From positions 4,278,501 through 4,342,500 of the forward strand of contig CP066886.1 in the NCBI GenBank assembly GCA_016745315.1: a stretch of DNA of 64,000 nt, written 5' to 3'. The notes beneath the pieces were generated by a model. It made no database searches. It saw nothing but the letters and a program-made list of their open reading frames with translations, and had not been told where the DNA came from. The position numbers were made by a program, and so were the translations under genes. Positions within the stretch are counted from its first letter, which is position 1. The number at the start of each line of letters is the position of its first letter. Origin of the DNA: Arthrospira sp. PCC 9108. GTDB taxonomy: Bacteria > Cyanobacteriota > Cyanobacteriia > Cyanobacteriales > Microcoleaceae. Positions 35,301-44,400 of the stretch are shown piece by piece.

Positions 35301-37022
35301 ATGGATTATTATATTTCTGGTCATCTTTCCGAGGGTGCAGAGGCTCCTAATTTCTATCGAGAAAATTTAGCTGTTCTCAACGGAACTGGCTTTTGTTTTA
35401 ACTATTATGCGATCGCACCTCAACCCGCCACCGTTAAGCCTCACCGCAGCCAATGGGGAGCCAATGACCAAACAATTGTCTTTATGTCCGGCGCAAATTT
35501 CTATAAAATTATCCCAGAACAAGGGGAAACCTGGGTGAAAATTCTCGCTCAAGTTCCCAATTCCATTTTAGTGCTTTATCCCTTTGCTCCTAGTTGGAGT
35601 AGCAACTATGCTAGTTCCCAATTTATCCGCCGAATGTACGCCACCTTGAGCAAATACGGAGTTGAAGACAAACGCTTAGTTCTGATTAAGTCTCTTCCCA
35701 GCCGTACCGATGTTAAAGCCTGTTTAGAACAGGGGGATATTTATTTAGATTCCTACCCCCACTCTGGCTCAAACTCCTTAGTGGATCCCCTAGAAGTGGG
35801 ATTACCTGTAGTAGTCAGAGATGGAGATACTTTGCGTTCTAAACATGGTGCCGCTATGATGCGATCGCTTGGGATTCCTGATTTAATTACCGACAGCGAA
35901 TCCTCCTATATTAGTTTGGCTGTTACCCTCGCAAATACTCCCGAATTGCGACAGTTAAAACGCCAAGCCATTCAACAGAAAATGGCGGCTAATCCTGAGT
36001 TTTTGGATAGTCGCGCCTATGGTGCGAAAATGGGAGCTTTGTTAACTCAAATCTTCCAAAATTACCAATCTCAACAGCAAGTTATAGATTTACATAATCC
36101 CCAAAAACGACAGCAGTTTTTAGCGGAATTGGTCGATCAAGTTAATCTCTATGAACTTGACCCCAATAATACTATGGTGGTAAATAAATTACACAAAATT
36201 CGTCGTGGTATGGTAGAATACTGGTTAAGACAACCACCCGAACAATTAGAACATCTTTATCAACAACAGATAGGTAAAGGTTATCAAATTTTGCTCAATA
36301 GAGGTATTCAAAAACAACCCTTAACTGATGAAGAACAAGCATTAGTTAAGACTTGGACAAAAACTGCTATGGGACTGACTGAACCCCATGCAATTAATTG
36401 TTTAATGGCGGTGATGTTGTATTCTCAACCTGGTAAAATGCTGGTGCGAGATGCGGTTAATCGTTTACCCGCCTGGTTGCTTCCTGATTATCAGCGAGTG
36501 TTTGAAAATGCCGATGCGATCGCTCAAATTAAACAAACCTTAGCCACGACTCAAACCCAGCCAACTCCTGTCAATTCTCCCCAGGTAACACCAACGGTCA
36601 CTGCTGTAGATGTCTCAACTTTTGTCAATCGATTAATTGGGTGTGTCAAATTATTTAATATCGACCCCACAGATACTAATATCACCGTAGAATTGCGACA
36701 ACTGCGGTGGCAATTTGCACAGTTTTGGCTCAATTTACCTGAACACCAGTTAGAGGAGATGTATCAGAGTCCCCTCGGTGATGGCTATCGCAGTTTGTTA
36801 AATAGTCGCCTGCAAAATGAAATGTTAACCCAACATGAATGGGATTTTCTACAACAAGTAGGAAACCATCTCCGACAGGGTTTAGATACACCGCGATCGC
36901 TTAATTATCTCATAGTGGCTATGCTATATTATCGACCGGAACAACTACAAATTAAAGACCTATCTCGCCTTCCTAGTTATCTGCAACGAGATTATCAAAA
37001 TTGGCATTCCTTGAATAGTTGA
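29352..37022 (+). CDS. giant multidomain glycosyltransferase-methyltransferase
   Basis: This protein has 2556 residues from ATG 29352, the start giving MKILHILQGFSLGGASRS. In order: a GT4 domain (1-350); a TPR-like region (420-510); a class I methyltransferase (576-735, VLEIGCGVGRLI); a GT2 domain (750-990, SAIISTYNSA); a second GT4 (1003-1385, ending PSELEGMPLSVIEAMAKG); a second GT2 (1393-1615, SVIIPCYQQGEFL, LDADD); a helical module (1638-1765); a GT41/O-GlcNAc-transferase-like domain (1780-2235, LDSYPHSGSNSLVDPLEVGL); and two further copies of the helical module (2253-2386 and 2420-2553). It probably assembles several linkages of one surface glycan or glycoprotein. Neighbouring glycan genes agree with this. 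Substrates cannot be read from sequence. Confidence 0.85.
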   Translation: MKILHILQGFSLGGASRSVVAIAKDATLKQLDQVHCAISLTPAHPQAVKLAEMAGLQVIESPNLEIIYREIAQADIVHIHFWNTPELYELLQLNLPPMRLLVWLKVVGDRSPHIVTSELVDYADILLATTPYSLEIPAIKSRSDLFTNNQIGVVPGIADFSRLESLNNRPHQGFNVGYIGTVDFSKLYQNYIPMSAGVQVPDIRFIVCGGGIENSLKQQAASLGVAEKFEFRGYVEDIKSVLEILDVFGYPLVEDTYATSEKSLQEAMYAGITPVVFPHGGIKGLVINNQTGLVVNSEREYQQAIAYLYHHPQERLRLGNNARNYAQQYFNPQVSIDKIHQTYHQLMKFPKRERRLTTGNPQTGAALFVQSLGDIDPQFKVSLTSNHLSEQLESDRHISTASPGLCNPGGGGLFHYRNCYPQDGYLRFWSALVLQKQGRHQEAVNEFYQAWQNGGNIGRVLWYLANSAEQIGNHNLAQQAINRVLELIPNFTPAADMKKRINSLSTPATKSSVNHAQLNLQRQFWNVDSIQDAMFARVLTYPGIEKLSPAERQQVWEQSIYRTTQQILQGLPSQPHWKVLEIGCGVGRLIKPLRERFNRVDGVDISENMIEFAKQYLADGQSNGELYVNNGSDLQDLPGEFYDLVYSTIVFQHIRSLSVVKSYFSEIFRVLKPGGYFRIQVHDRSAENLGDFDEEGAENQQYYLYGNAYTDTQLRDLLIAAGFNLVSLECAKPWIWSTVQRPETRLTSPKVSAIISTYNSAKFIEGCLQDLVNQTLYHKQQLEIIVIDSNSQENEAEIVANFQAKYPQIIYHRTEHRETLYAAWNRAIELAKGEYITNANTDDRHRFDALELMANYLDQHSDIAVVYGDQLITHNPNETFANTQANQRWNWPDFSYQELERRCCLGSQPMWRKSLHQKYGDFNPEFTVAGDYEFWLRIGKTENIAKIPEILGLYFDNQDGLENKNPTTYTETQKICQQYGIVNIPRTISKPVSVCPGEMKPLKSPEKFHILVYTDEPRIYGVGQYNHSILTQLIKSGYHVSCVQSRESHYLLDQQKQLGIQHFWLDYDSVKDFHQTLTDHTTAETIFTKAKPDLILFSDCCPISNLAAKQVAMRLKIPFVITENFVAPYLAKQFQSYLGQLAEIYQHSQEVIAVSQENLQQLWELFQLPKSRGRVIYYGRPRQYFSLVNPTTGDRIRKQLGIPPNAIVGFTSARLESIKGYQYQLQAIQQLKNTPIWCQLYFLWTGGGSWENQLKTEIQKLGITDQVKLLGCRHDIPDLLDASDIFILPSELEGMPLSVIEAMAKGLPVIASAVSGIPEELGNTGKLLSDPKINASATITELIETIKEWVANPYLRYSIGQACKKRAEQMFTEQQMLTQTMEVIKTALPTNIPLISVIIPCYQQGEFLPEAVASVVAQTYPHWEIIIVNDGSPDQTSQVAQHLIKIFANHKISLIETDNKGCASARNTGINQAKGEYILPLDADDKLSSSAMASLVEVALSKSHDCVIFGSYEIFGTEQRKIVTADEYSLENLKKYNMLVCTSLYPKTVYDLTKGYKEEIKESGYEDWEFWLNCHQHNIPFYGIRETVLYYRRHPGSRVVQSFQNRDYYKAQVMSYYPDFFDAKSQPVELILNASGNLNLQNFVDYAQKYQQNSHDEVALENLRNARKAVSEMWLKLETEQLPQAYQENLGQVHKSLLNSGIKNEIFRDDERLYFQEIKSYLSQGFKQPKTLQYLLAGMLYGRADQLMLTFEESLIPTWLAEDYFRFLFEVPPLFQEMGDADNYSRYRIRLLDFVRERLQQQPDYPLWQKLTSMLLERGNFIPNYFADFNLKPLFCSRAELFHLFLQTRDFKLDYSFPERPSDRQKIRLGILNDHLNPQTETYLTLPAFEYLNREQFEIILYVTQANNHPLEQYCRSRADRLVRLPDDKLQQAATIRADNLDILLFGTNVTAITKPVTLLALHRLARVQATLFSSPVTTGMRYMDYYISGHLSEGAEAPNFYRENLAVLNGTGFCFNYYAIAPQPATVKPHRSQWGANDQTIVFMSGANFYKIIPEQGETWVKILAQVPNSILVLYPFAPSWSSNYASSQFIRRMYATLSKYGVEDKRLVLIKSLPSRTDVKACLEQGDIYLDSYPHSGSNSLVDPLEVGLPVVVRDGDTLRSKHGAAMMRSLGIPDLITDSESSYISLAVTLANTPELRQLKRQAIQQKMAANPEFLDSRAYGAKMGALLTQIFQNYQSQQQVIDLHNPQKRQQFLAELVDQVNLYELDPNNTMVVNKLHKIRRGMVEYWLRQPPEQLEHLYQQQIGKGYQILLNRGIQKQPLTDEEQALVKTWTKTAMGLTEPHAINCLMAVMLYSQPGKMLVRDAVNRLPAWLLPDYQRVFENADAIAQIKQTLATTQTQPTPVNSPQVTPTVTAVDVSTFVNRLIGCVKLFNIDPTDTNITVELRQLRWQFAQFWLNLPEHQLEEMYQSPLGDGYRSLLNSRLQNEMLTQHEWDFLQQVGNHLRQGLDTPRSLNYLIVAMLYYRPEQLQIKDLSRLPSYLQRDYQNWHSLNS

Positions 37023-37024
37023 TT

Positions 37025-37822
37025 TCAATAGTTGATTTGAACTGTTGCACCCCAGTCTATTTGTAACCGAGATTTAGCACTATCTCCGTTAGCCGCAATT
37101 TCTATCCAACCGTGGGAACCAATGAGGGTTAAAAGATGACCTAGTTCGACTTCTCCATAGGTTCTATGGCTGCTAATATTAGGACTGGGGGTGCATTCAG
37201 GAAAGCTAACAGTCCAGGATTTATCTGCTACCATATCTCCCGGAATATTAGTAATTAAATTCCCAAAGCGATCGATATATTGAATGCTGCCTTTAATGCT
37301 CGTTTCTGTGATTTCTAGGTCTGGTATTGACAGGTCAATGAGGGTATCAGAATTAATCACAGTACCTAAATCCCTAATTGGCACACCAGAGGCGAGATAA
37401 GCAGCCACAGGACTAAAGATATCTCGACCATGAAAAGTAGTGCTGGGTTGGGAATTTCGCCAGTATTGATGATTAGTTAATTCCACTGCTGTAATTACAC
37501 CATACTGCTTAATTAAACCCCCGAATAAGCCGTTATCAGGTCCGACAACATATCCGTTAGTAAATTGTAGTGCGATCGCCTTCCGTTCAGTTCCCACCCC
37601 CGGATCTACTACCGCAATGTGAACAGTACCTTCAGGAAAGTAGGGGTAAGCATTCATCAAACAAAACCGCGCCGCCATCAGATTTTGGGGAGGAATTTCA
37701 TGGGTTAAGTCAATCACAGTTAGGTGGGGGTTAATTTGGGATAATACCCCTTTCATTACCCCCACATAAACATCACTTAAACCAAAGTCTGTCAATAATG
37801 TAATTATACCAGATACAGACAT
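37025..37822 (-). CDS. SAM hydroxide adenosyltransferase family protein (DUF62)
   Basis: This is a 265-residue protein of the SAM hydrolase/fluorinase fold. It has the family opening ITLLTDFGLSDVYVGVMKG, the conserved DLTHEIPPQNLMAARF, HIAVVDPGVGTERKAIAL and VGPDNGLFG, and a later FHGRDIFSPVAAYLA. Members split S-adenosylmethionine into adenosine and methionine using water; the halogenases of the family are rare exceptions. I use the second methionine (37822), which sits directly before SVSGIITLL; the first is 9 bases upstream. It converges with the giant glycosyltransferase gene, with 2 bp between stops. Confidence 0.9.
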   Translation of the reverse strand: MSVSGIITLLTDFGLSDVYVGVMKGVLSQINPHLTVIDLTHEIPPQNLMAARFCLMNAYPYFPEGTVHIAVVDPGVGTERKAIALQFTNGYVVGPDNGLFGGLIKQYGVITAVELTNHQYWRNSQPSTTFHGRDIFSPVAAYLASGVPIRDLGTVINSDTLIDLSIPDLEITETSIKGSIQYIDRFGNLITNIPGDMVADKSWTVSFPECTPSPNISSHRTYGEVELGHLLTLIGSHGWIEIAANGDSAKSRLQIDWGATVQINY

Positions 37823-37870
37823 ATTTAGCACTCCTAGTCTCGGAATATTTAGGGTTTCTGGAAATTTTTA

Positions 37871-38845
37871 TTAATGAAATAAATACTGGTCTCCATTGAA
37901 ATGTATCATGTGATCGGGAAACTCCATAATCCAGGCATGAGTTTCCCTGGTTATTTCTTTGGTCAGTCTTTTGAGTTCCTTAAAAGATTCAAAGGCATTG
38001 ACGAATGATAACTTTACATCAACATTTTCAAACAAAGATAATAAACGATCGCGACGTTCAACATTAATTGCACCACCAGTTTTGACAGCTTCAATAATAA
38101 TTAAATATTTGTTATCAGATTTATAAAGCACAATATCTGGCTTGTCGTAACTATTTTTAAATTTGTCAATGTCTATACCTAAATAATTAATTAAATTTTC
38201 ATCAATAAATGGAGAATAACCTCTGGCTGTATCTACAGTATTATCAATATATAGAACTTTATCAATATTAAAATATTTACAAAAATCTTGAAGGACTGAT
38301 TTAATTAAAACACCTTGACCACCGGGTGCTATACTGACAGAAAAATTATGAGCAATTTTGACATTTAGCCTCTGTGATTGTCTTTTGGCTTGATACTTAT
38401 GTTTTATTGTTTGATAGTTAGACAAAAAATTATTAAGTGCTATTGGATAATCTGCACTGCCAATTTTTTTAACTAAATATAGAACTTCTTGATTTATTTG
38501 ATAACAGTATTTAGGACTATTCTTAGGTCGAGGCTTGTCTGGATTTTCGGTAGCGAGTTCAGCATCAACCAGTTGACCAACACAGTCATCGCGAATATTT
38601 TCACGAGTATTAGGTGCTAAATTTTTAAAGCCCAACTCTCGCATTTTATTCATCAATGGCGTTATTCCCCATTTCTGATTATTAGCTTCAGACCATGATT
38701 TGGCTGGCTTCATATCTAACATAACTAACAGGACAAAAATGGGAGTATCTCCTTGCATTTTGTCTGGTAATCCTAAATCCTTCATTAACTGACGTGCCTC
38801 TAACATCAGTTGTTCAAGATTTGGGGTTGGGTTATTTGATGACAT
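37871..38845 (-). CDS. BsuBI/PstI-family type II restriction endonuclease
   Basis: This is a 324-residue protein. The C-terminal half (about 190-324) has the BsuBI/PstI family order: GQGVLIKSVLQDFCKYF, DTARGYSPFIDENL, KPDIVLYKSDNKYLIIIEAV with a following KTGGAINVERR, and finally AWIMEFPDHMIHFNGD. The PD followed by E-x-V-K residues are the metal-binding core. The N-terminal half is a helical region with a winged-helix appearance. It begins 2 bp after the stop of a cytosine-C5 methyltransferase, so the two form a restriction-modification operon. PstI-family enzymes cut CTGCAG, and a PstI isoschizomer (AplI) is reported from Arthrospira platensis, so CTGCAG is a reasonable but unproven target. 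Confidence 0.85.
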   Translation of the reverse strand: MSSNNPTPNLEQLMLEARQLMKDLGLPDKMQGDTPIFVLLVMLDMKPAKSWSEANNQKWGITPLMNKMRELGFKNLAPNTRENIRDDCVGQLVDAELATENPDKPRPKNSPKYCYQINQEVLYLVKKIGSADYPIALNNFLSNYQTIKHKYQAKRQSQRLNVKIAHNFSVSIAPGGQGVLIKSVLQDFCKYFNIDKVLYIDNTVDTARGYSPFIDENLINYLGIDIDKFKNSYDKPDIVLYKSDNKYLIIIEAVKTGGAINVERRDRLLSLFENVDVKLSFVNAFESFKELKRLTKEITRETHAWIMEFPDHMIHFNGDQYLFH

Positions 38846-38847
38846 CT

Positions 38848-39885
38848 TTACGCAAATGGTAATTTTAACTGTTGAGGAAAAGGAGAAAAATAATCTGTGG
38901 GTCGAGATGGTTTATTCTCCAGTGTCATTTTCACAGATTTAGCGATCGCTTTGGCTAACAAAGGTGGTACAGCATTACCAATTTGATTAAACTGAGAATT
39001 TTCTGAACCCACCAACTCAAACCAATCGGGAAAACTTTGTAATCTCGCAGCTTCCCTAACTGTTAAACGTCTCCGGCGGCCATCTGGTAATAACAATCGC
39101 AACATATCACTGGTTGCGCCTGATAGGTTTCTACAGGTCAGAGTTCGGCAAGGAATATCAAGGTAAATATCCCTAGGTTTAACACATTTAGATTTTGCTT
39201 CATATCTGCCAATATATTCTAGCATACTAGGCGTGAGAAATTTTGCCCCTATAGGAATGGTAGAAGCCGTATCATAAATAGCATCTCCAGCCGTATAAGG
39301 AATAGCTAAGGTTTCAGCTTCTGGCCAATTCCATGCTGTTTGATAAGCCACAACAAACAGGCGTTCTCGTTTTTGTGGAACACCATAATTAACAGCATTG
39401 ATAAGTTTGATGTCAACCCGATAATTCAGTCTCTCAAGTTCGGCAACTATTTTCTCTAAATACTGACGATTTTTATAAAGCATTCCTCGCACATTTTCAA
39501 AGATGGCGATTTCTGGCTGATATCGTGCGATCGCATCTATAAAAATCGGCAAGCCATCCCTGGAGTCTCTCGGACCTTTTTGTAATCCACCTACACTAAA
39601 CGGTTGACAGGGAGGACCTCCGATAATCACATCAGGATGATTGCATAAATCTTGACCAATTTCTAAAGTTTGACAATAACATGGGTCCTGAAGATTACGA
39701 GTATACGTGGCGGCAGCATCCGCTAACATCTCATAACCGATTGTTTGAAAACCTGCGGCTTTAAATCCTAGAGAAAAACCGCCACAACCCGCAAATAAAT
39801 CAAGAACAACTAACTGAGATTGGATATCTGCATTCAGTTTTAATTCTTGGTGTAAATATTCCCAATAACTCAGTCTGTTTGACAT
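38848..39885 (-). CDS. DNA cytosine-C5 methyltransferase
   Basis: This is a 345-residue enzyme with the C5-methylase motifs in order: I (VLDLFAGCGGFSLGFKAAGF), IV with the catalytic cysteine (GGPPCQPFSVGG), VI (FENVRGM), VIII (PQKRERLFVVAY), and IX-X (LTVREAARLQSFPDWF, NQIGNAVPPLLAKAI). It protects the host against the adjacent BsuBI/PstI-type endonuclease. The well-studied BsuBI and PstI systems use adenine-N6 methylases, so this pairing with a C5 enzyme is a variation. The gene appears complete. Confidence 0.95.
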   Translation of the reverse strand: MSNRLSYWEYLHQELKLNADIQSQLVVLDLFAGCGGFSLGFKAAGFQTIGYEMLADAAATYTRNLQDPCYCQTLEIGQDLCNHPDVIIGGPPCQPFSVGGLQKGPRDSRDGLPIFIDAIARYQPEIAIFENVRGMLYKNRQYLEKIVAELERLNYRVDIKLINAVNYGVPQKRERLFVVAYQTAWNWPEAETLAIPYTAGDAIYDTASTIPIGAKFLTPSMLEYIGRYEAKSKCVKPRDIYLDIPCRTLTCRNLSGATSDMLRLLLPDGRRRRLTVREAARLQSFPDWFELVGSENSQFNQIGNAVPPLLAKAIAKSVKMTLENKPSRPTDYFSPFPQQLKLPFA

Positions 39886-39939
39886 GGTATTTTTCGATTA
39901 TTTACTGCCTATTCAAAACTTGTTTAAAGCTAACCCAAC

Positions 39940-41058
39940 CTAAACCAACTTGAAATACTCATCGATATGTTCCATAATGCGTGAGGCGGCGTGACCGTCT
40001 CCAAAGGGGTTAATAGCGGTTGCCATTTTTTGGTAAGCCTCTCGGTCCCCCAGGAGTTCGCTAGTGGCTCTGAGGATATCTTCAGGGTCGGTTCCTATTA
40101 ATTTAGCCGTTCCGGCCGCGATCGCTTCAGGACGTTCCGTAGTTTTTCGTAACACTAACACAGGCTTCCCTAAACTCGGTGCCTCTTCCTGGAGTCCACC
40201 CGAGTCCGTCAGCACTAAATAAGCATCAGCGATCGCTGCTACCAGTTGAGTATAATCTAGGGGTTCCGTGAGAATTACCCGGGGATGTCCTCCTAACATT
40301 GCCTGTAGGGGTTCCCTCACCGTCGGGTTACGGTGTAGGGGTAGCAGTATAATTGTGTCATGATACTGATCAAGAGTTTTTAAAAATCCTTCCGCAATCC
40401 CCTCTAGGGGTTCTCCCCAATTTTCTCGGCGGTGAACTGTCGCTAAAATTAGTCGATTTTCTTCTAAGTTAAGATTGGGAATATCTAATTTGGGTTGGGT
40501 TTTAGCAACAGATAATAAAGCATCAATCACTGTATTTCCGGTTTGATAAATTTCCCCGACTACCCCAGATTTGATCAGGTTTTCAACCGCTTTCTCCGTA
40601 GGTGCAAAGTTTAATCTACTCAGTTGAGAAATTAGACGGCGGTTCGCTTCTTCAGGATAGGGATTAAATAAGTCATCAGTTCGGAGTCCCGCCTCTACAT
40701 GGCCAATAGGAATTTTTTGATAAAAGGCCGCTAATGCCGCAGCAAAGGCTGTTGTCGTATCCCCCTGGACTAAAACCATATCAGGTTGGATTTGCTCAAA
40801 AATATTTCCTAACCCTTGTAAGCTACGATAGGTAATGTCCGTCAGGGTTTGCTGGTGCTGCATGATTTCCAGATTGCGATCGGCCTTGATATCGAAAAGC
40901 TCCATCACTTGCTCGACCATCTCCCGATGTTGACCTGTTAAAATCACTCGGGTTTCATAATTACAATTTTGTTGAAACTTTTGGACCAGTGGGGCCATTT
41001 TAATCGCTTCTGGTCTGGTTCCAAATACTATACCAATTCGATACTTTGATGTTGACAT
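39940..41058 (-). CDS. wecB: UDP-N-acetylglucosamine 2-epimerase (non-hydrolysing)
   Basis: This is a 372-residue enzyme that interconverts UDP-GlcNAc and UDP-ManNAc for surface polysaccharide synthesis. Characteristic stretches are GTRPEAIKMAPLV (residues 11-23), TGQHREMVEQ, VQGDTTTAFAAALAA, GHVEAGLRT, PYPEEANRRLIS, TVHRRENWG and LTDSGGLQEEAPSLGKPVLVL. All conserved histidines and carboxylates appear in place. It is close to the giant glycosyltransferase gene, which suggests a common glycan locus. Confidence 0.95.
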   Translation of the reverse strand: MSTSKYRIGIVFGTRPEAIKMAPLVQKFQQNCNYETRVILTGQHREMVEQVMELFDIKADRNLEIMQHQQTLTDITYRSLQGLGNIFEQIQPDMVLVQGDTTTAFAAALAAFYQKIPIGHVEAGLRTDDLFNPYPEEANRRLISQLSRLNFAPTEKAVENLIKSGVVGEIYQTGNTVIDALLSVAKTQPKLDIPNLNLEENRLILATVHRRENWGEPLEGIAEGFLKTLDQYHDTIILLPLHRNPTVREPLQAMLGGHPRVILTEPLDYTQLVAAIADAYLVLTDSGGLQEEAPSLGKPVLVLRKTTERPEAIAAGTAKLIGTDPEDILRATSELLGDREAYQKMATAINPFGDGHAASRIMEHIDEYFKLV

Positions 41059-41405
41059 TTGTGATTAAATAAAGTTACGATAAAAGTATAAACCAATACA
41101 AAAAAATATCAAGACTGGTTATAAAATTAAGATGACTAGAATAGGTCATCCCCCTAAAAATGCTTGATCCCCAATTGTTGACTCAACTGTTATCCTCAAT
41201 TCTCATTACCATATTCTCCCCCCATAACTCAGATTTTTATCGGTGTATAACTGGGAGTTATCCTTATATAAAAATTTTTCCGGCAATGTTTAATCATCCG
41301 TGATATTTTAGCACAAAATTGTTAAGATTGTCGTACAGGACAGTACAGAATTGGCAGGAAATATCATAGTAGAATGTTCCGAATGACAATTTAATCTAAT
41401 GGCTT
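41059..41405. other. divergent intergenic region between wecB and the PAS-GGDEF gene
   Basis: These 347 bp should carry promoters for both flanking genes. The sequence is AT-rich. The only pattern noticed is a repeated GTAC six bases apart at about 41333-41346. No known operator, riboswitch or RNA gene is recognisable. Confidence 0.35.
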
Positions 41406-44400
41406 ATGATCAACGTAAAAATGAGTGATTTTAGTCGTTTTCATGATCAAGACAAGTTAGACTCTGAACACTATTACCATTTTGATGGTAACTTGCACCG
41501 ATTGGCAACAGCAATTGAACAAGAAAGAAAAAGGTTTGCCGGGCTATCTGAACCTACACCTGTGCTAATCTGGGCTTGTAATGCAGAAGGTTCCTATACA
41601 TTTTTTAATGAAGACTGGTTAGAGTTTACCGGACGTTCCTTAGAAATGGAACGGGGAGAGGGCTGGTTCCGGGGGGTACATCCTGAAGATCGCCAAAATT
41701 GTTTAATCACTTACTGGCAAGCATTCGGCGATCGCAAACCCTTTCAACAGGAATATCGGCTGCGAAGGTTTGATCATCAGTATCGTTGGATATTTAATAC
41801 CGGAGTGCCCCAATGGACAGCTAACGGTAAGTTTTTAGGTTATACAGGTTCTGCCATTGATATTACCGAACGCCGCCGAGCATCAGAAGAACTCTTACAT
41901 CTGTGTTACCATCTGCAAGACATCCTAGATGACCGGACAACTCAACTGCTGGAAACCAATGAGAAACTCCAGCAACAAATTCAGGAACGCCAGAAAGCAG
42001 AAGCCGCCCTTGAGCGATCGCAACAGATGTTACAGCTAGTCATGGATAATATCCCAAAAGCGATTTTTTGGAAAGATCGCAACTCCGTTTATTTGGGCTG
42101 TAACCGCCGAGGGGCCTTAGAGGCTGGGGTGATTAGTTCAGAAGCAATTGTCGGGTTAACCGATGAAGATTTACCCTCAACCAAGGAGATGGCTGATTAT
42201 TTGCGAAAATGCGATCGCACTGTCATTGAAACCAATATCCCTCAATATCGGCAGCTCGAAACCCGAACCCGCCCAGATGGTAAAATAGTCTACCTAGAAA
42301 CCAATCGCATTCCCCTTCATGACAGTAACGGCAATATAGTTGCCATTTTAGTCACCTCCGAAGATATCACCGATCGCAAACAAGCCGAAGAAACCCTATT
42401 AAGAATTCGTAAAGCCGTCGATAGCACCACCGATGCGATCGCCATTATGGACGCAACCGGAGTGCAAATTTATCAAAACCGAGCCTTTTGTGATTTATTT
42501 GAATACGAAACTGTCGAACAATTCAACCAGCATGGAGGTCACAGAGCCCTTTATGTTGATGCCACCGTCGCCGAAACAGTCCTGAGCCATATTTTAGCCG
42601 GGTATTCTTGGCAAGGAGAAGTCCACAAGCTAACCCGCAGCCGCCGAGTAATTCCGGTTCACATGAGAGCAGATGCCATCCGAGATCCACAGGGTAATTT
42701 AGTCGGGTTGATCTGCGTCAATACTAATATCAGCGAACGCCTTTCTACACAAGAAAAAATTTTCCAAACCGCTCAACAGTTAACCAGTGTCATCGAAACT
42801 GTCGGAGAAGGCATTACCCTCAGTAATCAGACCGGAAAGTTTTGGATCTATAACTCCAAGATGGAGGAAATTACTGGCTACACCCTAGCCGAAGTAGAAA
42901 GTTCTCAGGATTTCCTATCGCTTCTGTATCCTGACCCCCAAGCTCATCAAGATGCTCTGATTGGATTATATGAGATTTTAGAACGGCCAGGCGTGCGGGA
43001 TGTCGAAACTACCATTTGCACTAAGTCAGGACAACAGAAAACTCTGTTAGTGTCTACCTCTATTGTCCAAAATCAGGATGATAGGCTGTTTTTGAGTGCT
43101 TATCGAGATATTACTGAACGCAAACAAGCCTTAGAGTCCCTGCAAAAAGCCGAATATCAATATCGTAGTCTGTTTGAAAATGCGATCGAGGGTATTTTTC
43201 AGACTACCTGGGACGGTCACTATATTAATGTTAATCCAGCCTTAGCCAAAATCTATGGCTACCATTCACCCCAGGATATGATGGCTCAACTGACCGACAT
43301 TAGCCACCAGTTATATGTTGATCCTGGTCGTCGCCCTGAGTTTATTCGCCAATTACAGGAGTCCGATTCAATTACTAATTTTGAATCCCAGGTCTATCGT
43401 GCCGATCATCAGATTATTTGGATTTCTGAAAAAGCTAGGGCCGTCCGGGACGGCTTAGGACAACTACTCTACTATGAGGGTATGGTCGAAGATATTACTG
43501 AACGCAAGCAGGCTGAGGAAAATCTCCAACAGCAAGCCGAACGTCAACGGTTGATGCTTGTCATTACTCAACGCATTCGGCGATCGCTCAAATTGGATAA
43601 AATTTTAGACACTACTGTGGCTCAGGTTCGTGAGTTTCTCAATACTGACCGAGTAATGATCTACCGATTTCAGGATGATGGTAATGGCGTGATGGTCGTC
43701 GAATCAGTCGCCCCGGGGTGGAAGTCTGTCGTCGGAACTATTGTCACCGAAGATTGCTGGACTCCCCACTATCTGGCTGGGTTCACCCAGGGTCAAGTCC
43801 AAGCTATGGCTGATATATCCACTCAAGATTTCACTCGATGCGATATTCGTTTGTTATCAGAGTTTCAAGTACAGGCTAATTTGGTCGTTCCCATTTTGAC
43901 CCGAAGGCACAGTGAGACTTCTGCTGAGTTGGGGTTTGTTGCCAATGCACCTTATAATCGCCTCTGGGGGTTGCTCATGGTGCAGCATTGTTCTGGTCCC
44001 CGTGAATGGGAGTCAACTGCAGTCGATTTTATCAAGCAGTTAGCTGTACAGTTGGGAATTGCTATTCAACAAGCTGAACTTTATCAACAGCTTGAACGCC
44101 TGGCTACTCTTGATGGCTTAACTCAGGTTCCTAATCGCCGACAGTTTGATACCTATTTAATGACAGAGTGGCGTAGGTGCATCCGCGAATGTACCCCTAT
44201 CTCTTTAATTTTGTGTGATGTAGACTTTTTTAAGCACTACAATGACACTTATGGACACCAAGAGGGCGATCGCTGTTTACAAGAGGTGGCCCAGGCTTTG
44301 GCTCGATCTATTAGACGACCTGGGGATCTGGTCGCTCGCTATGGCGGCGAGGAGTTTGCTATAATTCTCCCCAATACTGATGCTGAGGGTATGTGTAATG

